Shown in pieces: positions 35,888-38,267 of a stretch of 38,267 nt of DNA. How positions within the stretch are numbered: the stretch's first letter is position 1; the number at the start of each line of letters is the position of its first letter. The notes under the pieces are model-generated. The model searched no databases. It was not told the origin of the DNA and saw only the letters and a list, made by a program, of their open reading frames with translations. The stretch spans positions 1-38,267 of the forward strand of contig JAPZUF010000035.1 of assembly GCA_027533395.1 (NCBI GenBank). Reading direction: 5' to 3'. Position numbers and translations under genes: made by a program. Source of the stretch: Cyclobacteriaceae bacterium. GTDB lineage: Bacteria; Bacteroidota; Bacteroidia; Cytophagales; Cyclobacteriaceae.

Positions 35888-36820
35888 ATGAAGAAAGTAA
35901 TAAGCTATTTAAAAGAACATTGGTCTTCTAATTTTCATCCAGCCTATTATGTTTTAACTGTGCTCTGGTTAATTGTCTTATTAGTTATCAATTTTAAATT
36001 CGGATTTAGAAGAACCTATCTTCTTCCATTAGAAGGCTTCACCAAAGTATTCGCTTACTTTTCTTTCTACGCAGTTGGTTATTTATTTACTTTACTATTG
36101 CTAAGCTTATGTAAATATAAATTTGCATTCTGGAAAGATAAATTCTTCTGGCTCAAATTTTTGATTGGTGTTTTTGTTTTGTCGTTCGATAGCGCAGTTC
36201 CTTTTTTAAGTCGATTTATTTCTCAGCATTTTGATAACCAAATATATTTATGGCTTTATAAAGTTTCAGTAAATGGAATGAGTTTATTTACCATTTTAAT
36301 TCCATTGTTATTGCTTTACTATTTAGTAGATAACAAAGAGCAAAACAGGTATGGGTTACAAAGCAAAAACATTGACTTAAAAAAGTATTGGCTTTTACTG
36401 GCCATCATGGTTCCATTGGTTATCAGTGCTTCCTTCTTGCCCTCTTTTCAAAAACAATATCCGATGTTTAAAAGTGGCACAGCTCATGAATTTCTTGACA
36501 TTCCCTTTTGGATAACGGTGGTGGTATATGAAATAGCTTATGCTTTCGATTTTGTTACGGTTGAATTTCTCTTTCGTGGTTTTTTTGTGATTGGTTTTGT
36601 AAAAATTTTAGGAAGAGATGCCATTCTACCCATGGCCGTTATTTATTGCCAATTACATTTTGGTAAACCCCTAGGCGAGGCCATCAGTTCTATTTTTGGT
36701 GGTTATATACTTGGTGTTATCTCCTATCAAACCAAAAATATTTGGGGAGGAGTTTTAGTGCATGTAGGCATTGCTTGGTTAATGGAACTTGCTGGTTTTT
36801 TTCAGAAATATATTTTCTAA
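35888..36820 (+). CDS. CPBP-family (Abi/Rce1-like) membrane protein
   Basis: The 310-residue protein has about eight membrane helices and a C-terminal CPBP domain, the family of glutamic-type intramembrane proteases that includes Rce1. Motif 1, normally EExxxR, reads V225-E226-FLF-R230, so the first glutamate is absent. Motif 2 contributes His257 (CQLHFG) and motif 3 His292 (GGVLVHVGIAW). Because the missing glutamate is considered important for catalysis, activity is uncertain. Its last 4 bp overlap the convergent glycosyltransferase gene. Its cellular role is unknown. Confidence 0.75.
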   Translation: MKKVISYLKEHWSSNFHPAYYVLTVLWLIVLLVINFKFGFRRTYLLPLEGFTKVFAYFSFYAVGYLFTLLLLSLCKYKFAFWKDKFFWLKFLIGVFVLSFDSAVPFLSRFISQHFDNQIYLWLYKVSVNGMSLFTILIPLLLLYYLVDNKEQNRYGLQSKNIDLKKYWLLLAIMVPLVISASFLPSFQKQYPMFKSGTAHEFLDIPFWITVVVYEIAYAFDFVTVEFLFRGFFVIGFVKILGRDAILPMAVIYCQLHFGKPLGEAISSIFGGYILGVISYQTKNIWGGVLVHVGIAWLMELAGFFQKYIF

Positions 36821-37689
36821 CTGATTTTGTAATTTTTGTATTCTCCAGGTCTCCATCCAGTAAGTTTCTCAATTAAGCGTTTCAATTTGTCTTTCAGCTT
36901 AAACTTATTCTGAGATAGATCGAAATCAAATTTCCAGTTGATGCGATCGATTCTGGTTTGCATAACAGCAGGATGCGTTCCTGTAAATTTTCTTAAAGCA
37001 TCGATGCCTGAATAATCGAACTCATTTCTTTTGGCTACATTTTTCTCCATCCATTGATCATCGTGCCAGTATTTGTTAAAAGATTCTTGTTTGCCTTGCA
37101 TGGCTTTTGGTTCTTTCACCCAGCCATAATGATACACATAAGCATCAATCAGTTTAACTGTTAATTTATCATTTGGTTTTTTTCTAAATCCTTGCGCATC
37201 TCTGTATGAAAAAATTTCAGGGTTATTTCTAATCACACGTATTTCCCTTCTGTACCATCTGTATGATTCTCCCACATAATCATAGGAACCATAAAAGTGT
37301 TCGTAGTTGAAAAGCAATCCATCTATTTTTTTATTTAATAAATTGGCTTCCATAGCATGGCGAATAACTGGATAGTATTTCTCATGAATAATTTCGTCTC
37401 CTTGAATATAAATTGCCCAATCTGTATCTTTAGATACTGCAGCAAAAGCTTTATCAGTTTCAACCGCTAATACTCTTCCACCTTCGCGTAAGGAATCGTC
37501 CCAAATGGTTTCAATTATTTTTATTTTATTTGATTGTATCCTCTCAATCAAACCGAGTGTATCATCATCAGAATTACCTACAGCTACAATAACTTCATCA
37601 CATAAAGGCAGTATAGATTGAATGGCTTCAACTATCGGATAATCGTATTTAATGGCATTTCTTACAAAAGTGAAACCGCTTACCTTCAT
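36817..37689 (-). CDS. Family 2-like glycosyltransferase
   Basis: The 290-residue protein has a GT-A type start: MKVSGFTFVRNAIKYDYPIV, then LCDEVIVAVGNSDDDTLGLIE, and a metal-binding-type acidic motif YIQGDEIIHEKYYP at about residues 93-106. This fits family 2-like transferases that take a nucleotide sugar and modify a surface polysaccharide or lipid. It has no membrane segment, so it is probably cytoplasmic or peripheral. It lies 14 bp downstream of the next glycosyltransferase and was probably transcribed with it. Donor and acceptor are unknown. Confidence 0.78.
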   Translation of the reverse strand: MKVSGFTFVRNAIKYDYPIVEAIQSILPLCDEVIVAVGNSDDDTLGLIERIQSNKIKIIETIWDDSLREGGRVLAVETDKAFAAVSKDTDWAIYIQGDEIIHEKYYPVIRHAMEANLLNKKIDGLLFNYEHFYGSYDYVGESYRWYRREIRVIRNNPEIFSYRDAQGFRKKPNDKLTVKLIDAYVYHYGWVKEPKAMQGKQESFNKYWHDDQWMEKNVAKRNEFDYSGIDALRKFTGTHPAVMQTRIDRINWKFDFDLSQNKFKLKDKLKRLIEKLTGWRPGEYKNYKIS

Positions 37690-37703
37690 CTTGATTTGGT
37701 TAA

Positions 37704-38267
37704 CTAAACTTGGTGTAATCCATTAGAACAAGTAATCAATTTTTCATTCAAAGCTTTTTCTAGCAAAGCCTGATTTTGCGGTAAAGCTGTACGAGGCTGT
37801 TCGTTGTGATAAAGATGGTATCCAAAGGCTTCAAATTTAACATGCTTCCTTTTTACACCTGCATTTTGCATGCGGATGGCAAATTCAGAATCTTCTCTCC
37901 CCCAACCTACAAAGTCGTTATTGAAACCATTAACTTTTTCTAAATCACTTTTCCAAAATGATAAATTCATGCCCCTGATTCTGTAGATATTATCACTTAC
38001 TTTCGAAAACAAATTGCCGAGTAATTTGGAGTGAATGGTGTTTAACCTGTTTGAAAGTCCGCTTGTAAAAAAGCTAAATTTTAAATGTCGATGACTAATT
38101 GCTTGCTCCGTTAATTTTTGGCCTAACAATACTCTGGAACCTTGTAGATAAAATCCTTTTTTAGCATTTGCTTTATGATCTTGAATAAATCTCGGATGCA
38201 AGATAATATCTCCATCAATCATGATTATGTATTCTCCTATTGCTTTCCTAAAAGCCAAGTTACGAGA
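37704..38267 (-). CDS. Family 2 glycosyltransferase, N-terminus cut by window edge
   Basis: The frame is open to the last base of the window and continues beyond it. The visible 187 residues are the middle and C-terminal parts of a GT-A glycosyltransferase. The start of the visible part, SRNLAFRKAIGEYIIMIDGD, contains the Asp-x-Asp metal motif preceded by the RNxA segment usual just upstream. NLSFWKSDLEKVNGFNNDF and GWGREDSEFAIRM supply the galactosyltransferase-type C-terminal motif with the catalytic Glu-Asp. Its product probably joins surface glycan synthesis with the next gene. Confidence 0.8.
   Translation of the reverse strand, partial: SRNLAFRKAIGEYIIMIDGDIILHPRFIQDHKANAKKGFYLQGSRVLLGQKLTEQAISHRHLKFSFFTSGLSNRLNTIHSKLLGNLFSKVSDNIYRIRGMNLSFWKSDLEKVNGFNNDFVGWGREDSEFAIRMQNAGVKRKHVKFEAFGYHLYHNEQPRTALPQNQALLEKALNEKLITCSNGLHQV

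Noticed and set aside
1-38267. CRISPR arrays, IS transposases, rRNA genes
   Set aside because: No regularly spaced identical repeats, no transposase motifs and no rRNA sequence were seen.

Overview
The window looks like chromosomal DNA of a low-GC Bacteroidota bacterium, probably in the Cytophagales/Chitinophagales range. This is inferred from gene content: a Bacteroidetes-type serine palmitoyltransferase (sphingolipid synthesis), a 58-aa Hc1/histone H1-like protein, a TerB-like/ABCG fusion transporter, many Cys-lipidated proteins, weak Shine-Dalgarno sequences and a few TAnnTTTG-type promoter elements. No 16S gene is present, so the placement is only approximate.

Region 1 (1-5345) is accessory DNA. 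From 1 to about 2115 there are cassette-like units: a LysE-type exporter, a gene-free segment packed with inverted repeats, and a DUF1493 protein. They are separated by imperfect inverted repeats that resemble integron attC sites; no integron integrase is visible. Next comes a small putative integrative element: an XRE regulator flanked by two diverged direct repeats of about 165 bp, a 73-aa unknown protein, and a large serine recombinase. The recombinase reading frame runs antisense through an entire tRNA-Asp gene, and its zinc-ribbon cysteines are missing.

Region 2 (5400-10020) holds a YHS-domain protein, a tiny basic exported protein, a TetR regulator divergent from a gamma-glutamyltransferase lipoprotein, and a sodium:solute symporter. 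The gap at 10012-10336 carries two tandem copies of an identical 21-nt block, each followed on the minus strand by a terminator-like hairpin. They are candidate sibling small RNAs.

Region 3 (10337-23551, minus strand) is one tightly packed operon for alpha-glucan metabolism: two GH13 amylase-like lipoproteins, GlgE, a TreS-maltokinase fusion, GlgB, a GH57/DUF3536 protein and a 62-aa membrane protein. The order glgE-treS/pep2-glgB is that of the classical GlgE pathway (maltose to maltose-1-phosphate to linear glucan to branched glucan). The TreS half of the fusion has lost its catalytic nucleophile (Ser206 where Asp is expected) and other active-site residues, while the maltokinase half looks intact. 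This suggests that maltose is not made from trehalose here but comes from elsewhere, possibly from the two lipoprotein amylases.

Region 4 (23637-28809, minus strand) contains an ABC transporter/YdcF/cytochrome c cluster and an unknown lipoprotein. Region 5 (28930-38267) is mostly housekeeping: a response regulator, dapA, the histone-like gene, spt, a biotin carboxylase, DUF1015, Maf, an unknown membrane-anchored protein, a CPBP-family membrane protein missing one motif glutamate, and two family 2 glycosyltransferases. The last of these is cut by the window edge.
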